Counted from the first letter of the stretch, positions 25,491-38,575 are shown. The stretch is 64,000 nucleotides of DNA from Bradyrhizobium canariense (GCF_900105125.1 NZ_LT629750.1:620001-684000); one strand, 5' to 3'. Notes: generated by a model not told the origin, from the letters alone. Numbers and translations: made by a program.

Positions 25491-26231
25491 ATGTCCAATC
25501 CAGACAAGCCATTCGTTCTGCAGCATGCCGTTCCCACAGGCGTGGTCGCGACCAGATGGTGGTGGGTGCGTCACGCGCCGGTCCGCGAAGACAACGGCTG
25601 CATTTATGGCCAGAAGGACCTCGCCTGCGATACCAGCGATCGCGAGGTGTTCGAGGCGGTGGCGAAAATCCTGCCGCGCGATGCGGTCTGGTTTTCGAGC
25701 AACCTGAAGCGCACCCACCAGACTGCCGATGCGATCTGGGCTGCGGGATTTCCCAAGCCCGCCACAATGCAGCAGGAGGCGGCGCTTGCCGAACAAAATC
25801 TCGGCGAATGGCAGGGGCTGAATCGCGCGGCGTTCTTCGCGAGCCGCCCGATCGAAGTCGGCAGCTACTGGTTTGCGCCGATCGACGATCCGGCGCCGGG
25901 CGGCGAGAGTTTCATGGATCTCTACAACCGCGTCCGCGGCGTGATCGAACGGATCAACAACGAGCACGCCGGCAAGGACATCATCGCAGTGGCGCATGGC
26001 GGCACGATCAAGGCCGCCGTCGGCCTTGCGCTCGGCAACCAGCCGGAGCGGGGGCTCGCCTTCACCATCGACAATTGCTCGGTGACACGGCTCGATCATC
26101 TTACCAGCGACGGCCACAGCGGCTGGCGTATCCCGATGGTCAACCAGCAGCCGTGGATGGCGGATGCGGCCCACAACGCCATGCATCAGCCGGCAGGGCC
26201 GGAGATCGCCACGGCCAGCAAGCTGGCCTGA
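25491..26231 (+). CDS. histidine phosphatase family protein
   Basis: This 246 aa protein belongs to the phosphoglycerate-mutase-like histidine phosphatases. The phosphate-accepting His28 lies in VRHAP (RHA in place of the common RHG, as in CobC-like members), the second catalytic His169 in AHGG, and Arg73 and Glu106 (GEWQG) complete the phosphate pocket. About 20 residues precede the core. The 3' end carries a 14 bp tandem duplication that repeats the stop region. The gene is followed by an SDR gene 84 bp away. It may remove phosphate from a phosphorylated intermediate made by an APH-like kinase, a speculation based on the acyl-CoA genes at 6.4-8.8 kb. Confidence 0.85.
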   Translation: MSNPDKPFVLQHAVPTGVVATRWWWVRHAPVREDNGCIYGQKDLACDTSDREVFEAVAKILPRDAVWFSSNLKRTHQTADAIWAAGFPKPATMQQEAALAEQNLGEWQGLNRAAFFASRPIEVGSYWFAPIDDPAPGGESFMDLYNRVRGVIERINNEHAGKDIIAVAHGGTIKAAVGLALGNQPERGLAFTIDNCSVTRLDHLTSDGHSGWRIPMVNQQPWMADAAHNAMHQPAGPEIATASKLA

Positions 26232-26244
26232 GCAAGCTGGCCTG
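26217..26244. repeat. 14 bp tandem duplication at a stop codon
   Basis: AGCAAGCTGGCCTG occurs twice in direct succession (26217-26230 and 26231-26244), so the last codons and the TGA of the histidine phosphatase gene are duplicated. This looks like a recent replication slippage event with no coding effect. Confidence 0.85.
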
Positions 26245-26315
26245 AGATCGCCAGTTCGCTTAAAGTTGATCGCAACGACAACCGGCGATGCCGGATCAAT
26301 ATGTGGGAGGGAGAC

Positions 26316-27083
26316 ATGAGCTTGTTCGATATGTCGGGAAAGGTTGCCGTCATCACCGGCTCCACGCGCGGCATCGGCCGCGCCATCGCCGAGCGGATGG
26401 CCGAACATGGCGCCAAGGTGGTGATCTCGTCGCGCAAACAGGATGTGTGCGATCAGGTGACCAAGGAGATCAACGACAAGTTCGGGAAGGGGACCGCGGC
26501 ATCGATCGCGGCGAATATCTCCAGCAAGGAAAACCTTCAGCACCTGGTCGACGAAAGCAATCGCGCCTTCGGCAAGATCGACGTGCTGGTCTGCAACGCC
26601 GCATCAAACCCGTATTATGGTCCGCTCGCCGGCATTTCCGACGACCAGTTCCGCAAGATTCTGGACAACAACATCGTCGCCAATAATTGGCTGACCAGCA
26701 TGGTCGTGCCGCAGATGATCGAGCGCAAGGACGGCTCTGTCATCATCGTGTCGTCCATCGGTGGGCTGAAGGGTTCCACCATCCTTGGCGCCTACGCGAT
26801 TTCGAAAGCGGCCGACATGCAGCTCGCGCGCAATCTCGCCTGCGAATATGGCAAGCACAATGTTCGCGTGAACTGCATCGCGCCGGGTTTGATCAAGACC
26901 GATTTCGCAAAGGCGCTGTGGGACAATCCGGAAAACCTGAAGGCGTCGACGGCGCGCTCGCCGCTGCTGCGCATCGGCATTCCCGACGAGATCGCGGGCG
27001 CCGCGGTGTTCCTGGGATCGGCGGCCGGTAACTTCATGACCGGGCAGACCATGGTCATCGACGGCGGCGCGACGATCAGTTGA
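26316..27083 (+). CDS. SDR family oxidoreductase, DHRS4-like
   Basis: This is a short-chain dehydrogenase of 255 aa. TGSTRGIG is near residues 14-21, and the Arg in SSRKQ (after the second strand) suggests NADPH. The usual NAG is replaced by NAAS, as in the DHRS4/peroxisomal reductase branch. The catalytic Tyr and Lys are in YAISK. The ATG at 26316 is chosen because GGGAGGGAG lies just upstream; five extra residues are possible from 26301. It probably shares a transcript with the histidine phosphatase. A palindromic repeat follows the stop. Confidence 0.9.
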   Translation: MSLFDMSGKVAVITGSTRGIGRAIAERMAEHGAKVVISSRKQDVCDQVTKEINDKFGKGTAASIAANISSKENLQHLVDESNRAFGKIDVLVCNAASNPYYGPLAGISDDQFRKILDNNIVANNWLTSMVVPQMIERKDGSVIIVSSIGGLKGSTILGAYAISKAADMQLARNLACEYGKHNVRVNCIAPGLIKTDFAKALWDNPENLKASTARSPLLRIGIPDEIAGAAVFLGSAAGNFMTGQTMVIDGGATIS

Positions 27084-27091
27084 GTTTTTCG

Positions 27092-27186
27092 CGTCATTCC
27101 GGGGCGCATCGCAGATGCGAACCCGGAATCTGGAGATGCGGCGCGAGATTCCCGGTTCAGCCCTATGGGCTGCCCCGGAAATGACG
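27092..27186. repeat. Bradyrhizobium-type REP palindrome
   Basis: The ends CGTCATTCCGGGGC (27092-27105) and GCCCCGG-A-AATGACG (27172-27186) pair with a single bulge. Inside, GAACCCGGAATCT pairs with AGATTCCCGGTTC with one mismatch. It sits between two convergent genes (SDR and serine hydrolase), whose stop codons lie within a few bases of its ends, so it may act as a bidirectional transcript end. Confidence 0.7.
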
Positions 27187-27187
27187 G

Positions 27188-28411
27188 TCACTCCACCGCC
27201 GCGTACACCAGGCTTCGCACCAGCGTGCGGAAATATTCGCGCTGGCCGGGGCCTTGCGACATCAACACGGCAAACAAGTCCTCCTTCGGGTCGATCCAGA
27301 AGAACGTGCCGGCCACGCCGCTCCAGAAAAACTGTCCAACCGAACCGGCAAACGGCGCCATACCTTGCTGGGTGCGCACGGCGAATCCGAGACCAAAGCT
27401 GTGGCCGGGCGGCAGCATGGCGCCCTGGACCTTGACGTTGGGGCCGAGATGATCGGAGGCCATCAGCTCCAGCGTCTTGCGGCCGACGATCCTGTTGCCG
27501 TCGAGCGAGCCGCCATTGAGCAGCATCTGGCAGAACCGGGCGTAATCCATGGTGGTGGAGACCAGGCCGCCGCCGCCGGATTCCATCGCCGGTTTTTCCA
27601 GCATGTTGAAGAGCTGCACCTTCTCGCCGTTCCAGGGATCGGTCGGGAACGGCTCGGCAAGGCGGCCGGCATTTTCCTCGCCAGTGTGAAATGCGGTCTC
27701 GGTCATTTGCAACGGCGCCAGAATGCGTTCGGTCAAGAACGCACCCAGCGTCTTGCCGGAAACGACTTCGAGGATGCAGCCCAGGATGTCGGTGGAGCGG
27801 CTGTAATTCCATTCCGCGCCCGGCTGGCAGATCAGCGGCAGGCTCGCGACCAGTGCGGCGTGTTCGGCGTTGGTGATCTTGCGGCTGCGCAGCCGCGACT
27901 GCTGATAAAGCTGCTGCACCAGGCTGTTACCGGTGTGGTCGTAGGTGATGCCGGAAGTGTGCCGCAACAGATCCTGGACCGTCATCGGCCGGTTGACCGG
28001 AACCAGGTCGAGCTTGCCGTTGTTCTCCACCCCGACCTTCTGGTCGGCAAATTCCGGAATGAATTTCGCGACGGGATCGCTCAGCAGAAGATGGCCGTCT
28101 TCCAGCAGCATCATGATGCCGATGGAGACGATCGGCTTGGTCATCGAGAACACGCGGAAGATCGTATTGTGCGCCATCGGTGCGCTTGCCGCCGGGCTTT
28201 GCCGTCCGATCGCATCGAACCAGCCGATCTGGCCACGGCGCCCGACCAGCACGGTCACGCCAGGCGTATTTCCCTTGTCGACCTCACGCTTGAACGCGTC
28301 CGACATCCGCTGCAAGCGGACGGATGAAAGCCCGATCGATTCCGGCTTGGCCTGGGGGAGGGATGGCGTTTGCGGGGCGGTGGTTTGCTTGGCGGCGATC
28401 TGCGGGTTCAT
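27188..28411 (-). CDS. serine hydrolase, class C beta-lactamase family
   Basis: This is a 407 aa cytosolic-looking serine hydrolase or esterase of the beta-lactamase/PBP fold. The nucleophile is Ser89 in SMTK (Lys92), Tyr203 lies in NYSRS, and a GTFFW segment replaces the KTG box, as in EstB-like esterases. No signal peptide is visible; the N-terminal 25 residues are Gln/Pro-rich. The ATG at 28411 follows GGGAGA, while the longer frame from 28564 lacks a ribosome site. It is convergent with the SDR gene through a REP palindrome and divergent from tRNA-Trp. It belongs to a different branch from the exported hydrolase at 21.6 kb. Confidence 0.85.
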   Translation of the reverse strand: MNPQIAAKQTTAPQTPSLPQAKPESIGLSSVRLQRMSDAFKREVDKGNTPGVTVLVGRRGQIGWFDAIGRQSPAASAPMAHNTIFRVFSMTKPIVSIGIMMLLEDGHLLLSDPVAKFIPEFADQKVGVENNGKLDLVPVNRPMTVQDLLRHTSGITYDHTGNSLVQQLYQQSRLRSRKITNAEHAALVASLPLICQPGAEWNYSRSTDILGCILEVVSGKTLGAFLTERILAPLQMTETAFHTGEENAGRLAEPFPTDPWNGEKVQLFNMLEKPAMESGGGGLVSTTMDYARFCQMLLNGGSLDGNRIVGRKTLELMASDHLGPNVKVQGAMLPPGHSFGLGFAVRTQQGMAPFAGSVGQFFWSGVAGTFFWIDPKEDLFAVLMSQGPGQREYFRTLVRSLVYAAVE

Positions 28412-28620
28412 GGTCTCTCCCGTTTGCTTTTGTTGTCGCGGCGAGGGGCAATTCCCATTGGCTGCGGTGACCAAGTTTGGCGCAGAACCCATCTCTTGAA
28501 TAGGGGCTTGAATTGGGTGTTTGACGGGGTACTTGAACAGGAGTTGACCGCTTCGCCCTTGCAATCGGGGCGTTGCCTATGCTTGAAACGGCGCGGATCG
28601 GCGACGACGCTTAGTTCCGT

Positions 28621-28696
28621 AGGGGTGTAGCTCAGTTGGTAGAGTACCGGTCTCCAAAACCGGGTGTCGCAGGTTCGAGCCCTGCCGCCCCTGCCA
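28621..28696 (+). tRNA. trpT: tRNA-Trp (CCA)
   Basis: The 76 base sequence folds as a full cloverleaf: acceptor AGGGGTG with CGCCCCT, D arm GCTC/GAGT, anticodon stem CCGGT/ACCGG with loop CTCCAAA (anticodon CCA), T arm GCAGG/CCTGC with loop TTCGAGC, discriminator G and encoded CCA. Its place just upstream of secE-nusG is the standard bacterial arrangement. Confidence 0.97.
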
Positions 28697-28767
28697 GTCG
28701 CGTCATCGAGCCTCAAGCCATCCAATCTCAAGCCATCCAGCCTCAATAATAAAAAACGGAGATACCC

Positions 28768-29139
28768 ATGCGACAATGGATCTATGCCGTGTCGACTTCG
28801 CTTGCCCTGCTAGGCGCGGTCGGCCAGGCCAAAGCTATGCCCCTCGACCGCTTCGTGCCGTCGGCAATCCCCAGTGATGTGGAACAGACCCAGTTCATCT
28901 ACAGCGGACGAAACTACTGCTGGTATGACGACGGCTGGCGCGGTCCCGGCTACTACTGGTGTGGCTACGCCTTCCGCCGCGGCTTGGGCTGGGGTGGCGG
29001 CGTGGGATGGCATGGCTGGGGACATGGCGGACCTGGCCGAGTCGTGGGACGGCCGGTCGGACGACCCGGCCCCGTTGGCAGGCCCGGTGGAGGACGTCCG
29101 GGTGGCGGACGCCCCGGCGGCGGCCACGATCACCACTAG
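28768..29139 (+). CDS. secreted Gly/Trp-rich small protein
   Basis: The 123 aa protein has a Sec signal peptide (about residues 1-23, ending QAKA). The mature part contains a cluster YCWYDDGW and YYWCGY, with two Cys that could form a disulfide. It ends in a Gly/Pro/Arg repeat region (GRPVGRPGPVG and GGGRP units) and His-Asp-His-His. Such W/Y/G-rich periplasmic proteins are widespread in rhizobia, as I recall, but without known function. GGAGA lies just before the ATG. It interrupts the usual tRNA-Trp to secE spacing, and codon use is normal for the region. Confidence 0.75.
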   Translation: MRQWIYAVSTSLALLGAVGQAKAMPLDRFVPSAIPSDVEQTQFIYSGRNYCWYDDGWRGPGYYWCGYAFRRGLGWGGGVGWHGWGHGGPGRVVGRPVGRPGPVGRPGGGRPGGGRPGGGHDHH

Positions 29140-29403
29140 AACAAAGAAGTAAGCGACCCCGGCGCTTCCCGCGCTGGGGCCGTTTCTGGGCGGACCCCGT
29201 ACCTTGACGTTTTGCCCTTCTGGCAGTAGATAGCGGCGACCTGTTGCCGGCCCGTTTTGCGGATATCCGGCGCGGCTTTGAATTCCCCCGAACAATCGAG
29301 CCCGCTGGCCGGCTCATCCTTCGAGAGAGGGTTGGGCGCTAGAGGGCTGTTCGGATTTCCTTGAAATCTAACAATCGTCTCACGACGGACGCGGATCACA
29401 ACG

Positions 29404-29595
29404 ATGGCTTTCAGCCCGTTCAAATTCCTGCAGGAAGTGCGCTCGGAGACCAACAAGGTCACCTGGCCGACCCGCCGCGAGACGACGATCACCACGATCA
29501 TGGTGTTCGTGATGGTCGCGCTGGCTTCGATCTTCTTTTTCGCCGCGGATCAGATCATCCGCTATCTCGTTACCTTTTTGCTCGGCATTCATTAA
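29404..29595 (+). CDS. secE: preprotein translocase subunit SecE
   Basis: This is the essential small subunit of the SecYEG channel, 63 aa with a single membrane helix (about residues 31-60), the short form usual in alphaproteobacteria. The conserved amphipathic segment EVRSETNKVTWP (residues 11-22) precedes the helix. Its stop codon overlaps the first possible ATG of nusG (TAATG), suggesting translational coupling. Order tRNA-Trp, secE, nusG, rplK, rplA is canonical. Confidence 0.96.
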   Translation: MAFSPFKFLQEVRSETNKVTWPTRRETTITTIMVFVMVALASIFFFAADQIIRYLVTFLLGIH

Positions 29596-30149
29596 TGGCA
29601 AGCGCCGGAACTGGAATGATGGACAAGCGCTGGTATATCGTTCACGCCTATTCGAACTTCGAAAAGAAGGTCTCGGAATCGATCCGCGAGCAGGCGAAGC
29701 AACGCGGGCTCGAGGATTTGTTCGAGCAGGTGCTGGTGCCGACCGAAAAGGTCACGGAAGTGCGCCGCGGCCGCAAGATCGACGCCGAGCGCAAGTTCTT
29801 CCCGGGCTACGTGCTGGTGAAGATGCAACTGACCGACGAGGCGTTCCATCTCATCAAGAACACCCCGAAGGTGACGGGTTTCCTCGGCGCGGAAAACAAG
29901 CCGATGCCGATCTCGGAAGCCGAAGCGATGCGGATCCTGCACCAGGTGCAGGAAGGCGTCGAACGCCCGAAGGCCTCGGTCTCCTTCGAGATCGGCGAGA
30001 ATGTGCGCGTGGCCGATGGTCCATTCGCGTCGTTCTCCGGTGTGGTCGAGGAAATCGACGAGGCGCGCTCACGCGTGAAGGTCGCGGTGTCGATCTTCGG
30101 ACGCGCCACGCCGGTCGAACTGGAATTCGGTCAGGTCGAAAAGGTCTGA
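29595..30149 (+). CDS. nusG: transcription termination/antitermination factor NusG
   Basis: This RNA-polymerase-binding elongation factor has about 177-184 aa depending on the start. The N-terminal NGN domain (KRWYIVHAYSNFE; FFPGYVLVKM near residues 65-75) binds the clamp helices and the C-terminal KOW domain (VRVADGPFASFSGVVEE) contacts Rho or ribosomal protein S10. The ATG at 29595 overlaps the secE stop; the alternatives at 29616 and 29619 start close to the conserved core and may be the true ones. It is followed 153 bp later by rplK. Confidence 0.95.
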   Translation: MASAGTGMMDKRWYIVHAYSNFEKKVSESIREQAKQRGLEDLFEQVLVPTEKVTEVRRGRKIDAERKFFPGYVLVKMQLTDEAFHLIKNTPKVTGFLGAENKPMPISEAEAMRILHQVQEGVERPKASVSFEIGENVRVADGPFASFSGVVEEIDEARSRVKVAVSIFGRATPVELEFGQVEKV

Positions 30150-30302
30150 TCGAGAATGGCGTGAAGCGCCGCTTCGTGCAAAAGCGCGAAGTGCGTTTTC
30201 TCGCAAGAGAGGCCGTGGGAGGGTAGGGTAGTCGCCAACTGCTTTCATCCGAACCACGAAACCTGAACCCGCCGGCATCGTCCGGCACAACAGGAGTGAT
30301 AC

Positions 30303-30731
30303 ATGGCAAAGAAAGTGACCGGATACCTGAAATTGCAGGTGCCGGCCGGTGCGGCGAATCCTTCGCCCCCGATCGGTCCCGCGCTTGGTCAGCGCGGTCT
30401 CAATATCATGGAATTCTGCAAGGCGTTCAACGCGCAGACCCAGAAGGAAGAAAAGAACACGCCGATTCCGGTGGTGATCACGATCTATGCCGATCGTTCC
30501 TTCACCTTCGAGATGAAAACGCCGCCGATGTCCTTCTTCCTCAAGCAGGCGGCCAAGATCCAGTCCGGTTCGAAAGCTCCGGGCCGCGACAAGGCCGGCG
30601 CGGTGACCAAAGCGCAGGTGCGCGAGATCGCCGAGAAGAAGATGAAGGATCTGAATTGCGATACCGTCGAGTCGGCCATGAAGATGGTCGAGGGCTCTGC
30701 CCGTTCGATGGGTCTGGAAGTTGCGGGGTAA
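30303..30731 (+). CDS. rplK: 50S ribosomal protein L11
   Basis: L11 of the GTPase-associated centre, 142 aa, full length. The N-terminal [24 protein letters not shown] stretch is the hallmark, and the C-terminal rRNA-binding domain ends in [17 protein letters not shown] lies 8 bp before the ATG. It is 6 bp upstream of rplA, in which L1 is the classical autoregulator of this operon in enterobacteria; a similar control is possible here but no L1 target site was identified in the 153 bp leader. Confidence 0.97.
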   Translation: MAKKVTGYLKLQVPAGAANPSPPIGPALGQRGLNIMEFCKAFNAQTQKEEKNTPIPVVITIYADRSFTFEMKTPPMSFFLKQAAKIQSGSKAPGRDKAGAVTKAQVREIAEKKMKDLNCDTVESAMKMVEGSARSMGLEVAG

Positions 30732-30737
30732 CGGACC

Positions 30738-31430
30738 ATGGCAATCGGAAAACGTTTGAATAAGGCCCGCGAGGGTGTTGACCGCGAAAAGCTCTATCCG
30801 CTGGTGGATGCCATCAAGATGGTCAAGGAGCGCGCCAAGTCGAAGTTCGACGAGACCATCGAGATTGCGATCAATCTCGGTGTCGATCCGCGTCATGCCG
30901 ACCAGATGGTTCGTGGCGTCGTCAATCTGCCGAACGGTACCGGCCGTACGCTGCGCGTTGGCGTGTTCGCACGCGGCGCCAAGGCTGAAGAGGCCAAGGC
31001 TGCGGGCGCTGATGTCGTCGGCGCCGAAGACCTGGTTGAGAAGGTGCAGGGCGGCCAGATCGATTTCGATCGCTGTATCGCAACGCCCGACATGATGCCG
31101 CTGGTCGGCCGCCTCGGTAAGGTGCTCGGCCCGCGCGGCATGATGCCGAACCCGAAGATCGGCACCGTGACCATGGATGTCACTTCGGCCGTCAAGGGCG
31201 CCAAGGGCGGCTCGGTCGAATTCCGCGTCGAGAAGGCCGGCATCGTGCAGGCCGGCATCGGCAAGGCGTCATTCTCCGAGGACAAGCTGGTGCAGAACGT
31301 CAAGGCGCTCGCCGATGCGGTCGCCAAGGCGAAGCCCGCCGGCTCCAAGGGCACCTACATCCAGCGCGTCGCGGTTTCCTCGACCATGGGACCGGGCGTC
31401 AAGGTTGAGCCGGGCACGCTGCTCGGTTAA
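30738..31430 (+). CDS. rplA: 50S ribosomal protein L1
   Basis: L1 of the large-subunit stalk, 230 aa, full length. The conserved [16 protein letters not shown] opening and the [10 protein letters not shown] loop (about residues 130-139) are intact, as is the C-terminal [14 protein letters not shown]. It lies immediately after rplK. A strong stem-loop 26 bp downstream separates it from an unrelated dehydrogenase gene, breaking the usual continuation into rplJ. Confidence 0.97.
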   Translation: MAIGKRLNKAREGVDREKLYPLVDAIKMVKERAKSKFDETIEIAINLGVDPRHADQMVRGVVNLPNGTGRTLRVGVFARGAKAEEAKAAGADVVGAEDLVEKVQGGQIDFDRCIATPDMMPLVGRLGKVLGPRGMMPNPKIGTVTMDVTSAVKGAKGGSVEFRVEKAGIVQAGIGKASFSEDKLVQNVKALADAVAKAKPAGSKGTYIQRVAVSSTMGPGVKVEPGTLLG

Positions 31431-31455
31431 GGTTTCAGAGACAAGCATGAGAACA

Positions 31456-31485
31456 GGGGCGGAATTGGGCAACCAGTTCCGCCCC
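31456..31485 (+). terminator. stem-loop after rplA
   Basis: GGGGCGGAATTGG pairs with CCAGTTCCGCCCC over 13 positions with one G-U wobble, closed by a GCAA tetraloop, followed by TTGCGTTT. A GNRA-capped GC-rich stem directly after rplA is a good candidate for a full or partial terminator of the secE-nusG-rplKA transcript. Confidence 0.65.
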
Positions 31486-31508
31486 TTGCGTTTGAGGGAA
31501 ATCCGCCG

Positions 31509-32462
31509 ATGCCCGAAAAAGTCCTGATCTATTCACGTTTTCCCAAGGCCCTGATGCTGCGCATCGGCGAGCGTTTTGAGCTTCTGGACGCCGGCGGCAA
31601 GCCGCCGAACGAAGTCTTTGCGGCAGACCAGCTCTCCGACATTCGCGCCATGATCACCGCGGGCGGCACGCCGCTCGGCGGTGACATGATGGACATGATG
31701 CCGAAGCTGGGCGCGATCGTCTGCTACGGCACTGGCTACGACGGCGTCGATCTTGCGGCGGCCAGGAAGCGCAAGATCACGGTCGGCCATAGCCCGGGTG
31801 CGAATGCATCCTCGGTCGCCGACATCGCGGTGACCCTGATGCTGGCGGCGACGCGGCGTTTGCTGGTCGCTGACAATTACGTGCGGAGCGGCGACTGGGC
31901 CGCCACAAAACCATCGCCGATGATGCGTCCGCAACCCGGCATGCCCGGCCGCCGCATCGGCGTCTACGGCATGGGTGAAATCGGCCGCAAGATTGCGTCC
32001 CGCGTCGCGGCGTTCGAGAGCGAGGTCGGCTATTTCAGCCGCAGCCAGCACGATGTGCCCTATCGATATTTCCCGAGCCTCGACGCGTTGGCGGAATGGT
32101 GCAGCGTGCTGATGATTGCGGTTCGCGCCGGCGCCGATACCCATCACGCCGTCGATGCAAACATTCTGAAAAAGCTCGGCGAGGACGGTTACGTCGTCAA
32201 CATCGCGCGCGGCTCGGTGATCGATCAGGCGGCTTTGATCGCAGCGCTCGAAAGCAAGACCATCGCCGGCGCCGGCCTCGACGTTTACGAGAAGGAGCCG
32301 CATCCGCCGGATGCGCTGACCGCTTTTCCGAATGTCGTGCTCAGCCCGCATATCGGCGGCCACACGCTCGAGTCGCATACCGCGATGCAGGATTGCGTGA
32401 TGGCCAATCTCGGGGCGTATTTCGCCGGTAGCCCGCTGCCTTATGCAGTGAAGGGCGGCTAA
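31509..32462 (+). CDS. D-2-hydroxyacid dehydrogenase family protein
   Basis: This is a 317 aa NAD(P)-dependent oxidoreductase of the D-isomer-specific 2-hydroxyacid dehydrogenase family. The Rossmann loop GMGEIG is at residues 154-159 and the catalytic set is complete: Arg234 (NIARGS), Glu263 (EKEP) and His281 (SPHIGGHT). Arg-rich residues after the second Rossmann strand (YFSRSQ) hint at NADPH, as in glyoxylate/hydroxypyruvate reductases. It lies between rplA and rplJ, where most bacteria have no gene; the ribosome-site-like TTGAGGGAA precedes the ATG. It has its own stem-loops on both sides, so it may be transcribed by read-through from rplA or separately. Confidence 0.9.
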   Translation: MPEKVLIYSRFPKALMLRIGERFELLDAGGKPPNEVFAADQLSDIRAMITAGGTPLGGDMMDMMPKLGAIVCYGTGYDGVDLAAARKRKITVGHSPGANASSVADIAVTLMLAATRRLLVADNYVRSGDWAATKPSPMMRPQPGMPGRRIGVYGMGEIGRKIASRVAAFESEVGYFSRSQHDVPYRYFPSLDALAEWCSVLMIAVRAGADTHHAVDANILKKLGEDGYVVNIARGSVIDQAALIAALESKTIAGAGLDVYEKEPHPPDALTAFPNVVLSPHIGGHTLESHTAMQDCVMANLGAYFAGSPLPYAVKGG

Positions 32463-33033
32463 AAAGGGCTGTTTCGAGGACAAAATTCGCTGAAATGGCG
32501 ATATGCCAAATTGGTGCGAATTTTGCTCTTGGCAAGCCGGAAAAGACTCGTTAAACGATCCGTTCCGGACGTGCTGGCTCTCGCTGGCCCGTCTGTGTTC
32601 GCATTCCGAAAACCCGATACGACAGGAGACCATTCCTTTCAGGACGTCCGTATGGATTGCTCGAAAGGGAAGGGACCCGTCGCCTTGGTGGAATGCGAGC
32701 AGGGGTGTTCCGGCGTGCCGGATAACCTCGATCCTGTCCAAGACTGCAGGCGCCCGCGGTGAAACGCAAGTTTTTCCAACGGCTTAATCGCATGGCCTGC
32801 ATAGACGGGTGAAGACCGGATTTCGCTTTGCGTCGCCTCTCGCGGCGTAACGTAGTTTGGTTCGAACCTCGACACCCCGCGCCATCAGGTTCGGGAGGGC
32901 AGGCTTTTTAATGTCGTCTTGCCCGGCGTGTCCTTTGGACTGGTGTCTTGAGGTCAGGTGTTGGGCGGGGCGATGGGTGTAACCCGGCGGTCCTGCCGTT
33001 AAGGCTGGGATCGCCAACCGGAGAGAGCTTGCT
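32463..33033 (+). promoter_or_regulatory. rplJ leader region
   Basis: This 571 bp region holds no gene. After the terminator comes a possible promoter, CTTGGC at 32528-32533 and TTAAAC at 32551-32556, exactly 17 bp apart, which would start a separate rplJL-rpoBC transcript. The leader contains GGTTCGAACC (32859-32868) and a second GGTTCG (32888-32893), which allow two mutually exclusive pairings, then a run GGCTTTTTA. This is the place where L10-L12 autoregulates in other bacteria; a similar leader control is inferred, not shown. Confidence 0.4.
32481..32528 (+). terminator. terminator after the hydroxyacid dehydrogenase
   Basis: Perfect arms CAAAATTCGC (32481-32490) and GCGAATTTTG (32516-32525) enclose an inner TGGC/GCCA hairpin, and the right arm ends in TTTTGCTCTT. 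It begins 18 bp past the stop codon. Confidence 0.6.
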
Positions 33034-33552
33034 GTGGAAAGAGCGGCAAAAAAGGACGCGGTCGAGTCGCTGAACGAGGTCTTCAAGGCCACCAGCGTTG
33101 CGGTCGTCGCCCACTATTCCGGCCTCACCGTGGCCCAGATGCAGAAGCTGCGCATGCAGATGAAGCAGGCGGGCGCGTCGGTGAAGGTCTCGAAAAACCG
33201 TCTCGCCAAAATTGCTCTTGAAGGCACTGACGTCGTTGCCATCGGCTCCCTGCTGAAGGGACCGACCGTGATCGCGACTTCAAACGATCCGGTAGCGGCG
33301 CCAAAGGTTGCCATCGAATTCGCCAAGGCGAACGAGAAGTTCGTCATTCTCGGCGGATCGATGGGTAAAACCGTCCTGGATGTTAACGGCGTCAAGGCGC
33401 TTGCCGCGTTGCCGTCGCTCGATGAACTGCGCGCGAAGCTCCTCGGCCTCCTTGTGGCGCCGGCGACCAAGATCGCTCAGCTCTCGACTGCGCCCGCGGC
33501 CAAGCTCGCGCGCGTCGTCCAGGCTTATGCCTCAAAGAGCGAAGCGGCCTGA
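33034..33552 (+). CDS. rplJ: 50S ribosomal protein L10
   Basis: L10 forms the base of the ribosomal stalk and binds L7/L12 dimers, 172 aa, full length. It has a GTG start, with GGAGAGAG just upstream. The N-terminal rRNA-binding domain includes [14 protein letters not shown] and VSKNRLAK, and the C-terminal helix ([13 protein letters not shown]) anchors L12 dimers. It is 53 bp upstream of rplL and follows a long leader. Confidence 0.97.
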   Translation: MERAAKKDAVESLNEVFKATSVAVVAHYSGLTVAQMQKLRMQMKQAGASVKVSKNRLAKIALEGTDVVAIGSLLKGPTVIATSNDPVAAPKVAIEFAKANEKFVILGGSMGKTVLDVNGVKALAALPSLDELRAKLLGLLVAPATKIAQLSTAPAAKLARVVQAYASKSEAA

Positions 33553-33605
33553 CGCCCTTCGCACATCAACCTGGTTCGAACCAATACGTTTAAGGAAACA
33601 GATCA

Positions 33606-33983
<378 letters not shown>

Positions 33984-33999
33984 CCACGGGTTATTTGAG

Positions 34000-34045
34000 G
34001 GAAATCCGGGGCAGGCGAGGCAAAGCCGAGCGATCCCGGATTTCC
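34000..34045 (+). terminator. attenuator-like stem-loop between rplL and rpoB
   Basis: GGAAATCCGGG (34000-34010) pairs perfectly with CCCGGATTTCC (34035-34045), with a smaller GGC/GCC hairpin inside. There is no T-run. The 460 bp rplL-rpoB spacer (33984-34443) contains no gene; this is its only clear structure. Confidence 0.5.
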
Positions 34046-34443
34046 GAAGATGTGGTCCGGTTCCATCCGGATCATGTCGTACACAAGAATGTGTGGGGAT
34101 TCGGGAACTTACCCCTCGAATCTCCACGACTGTCATCCCATATCGGGACGACAGCACGAAAACACGGTGGGTGGCGGGAACGGCGGCGTTTCCTGCGCAA
34201 GCCGTTGGGAGATAGATGATTTCGGGCTTTTGCAGTCCGTGAAGAAAGAGCTTTAGACGGGCGGGAGCGGTTATGCGCCCCGCGCGTCGTTTTGCGTTTT
34301 GAAAGTCTGGAGAACAAATTCAGGACTAAACGTCCTGAAAATGGGCTCCCGGACTTTCGAAATGGATCGAAATTCAACCCGGGGGCGATGGCAGTCGCGC
34401 TTCGGAAGGTTCGCCCCTTCGGGCGACGAAATGAGAGGCCACG

Positions 34444-38568
<4,125 letters not shown>

Positions 38569-38575
38569 TTTTGTG

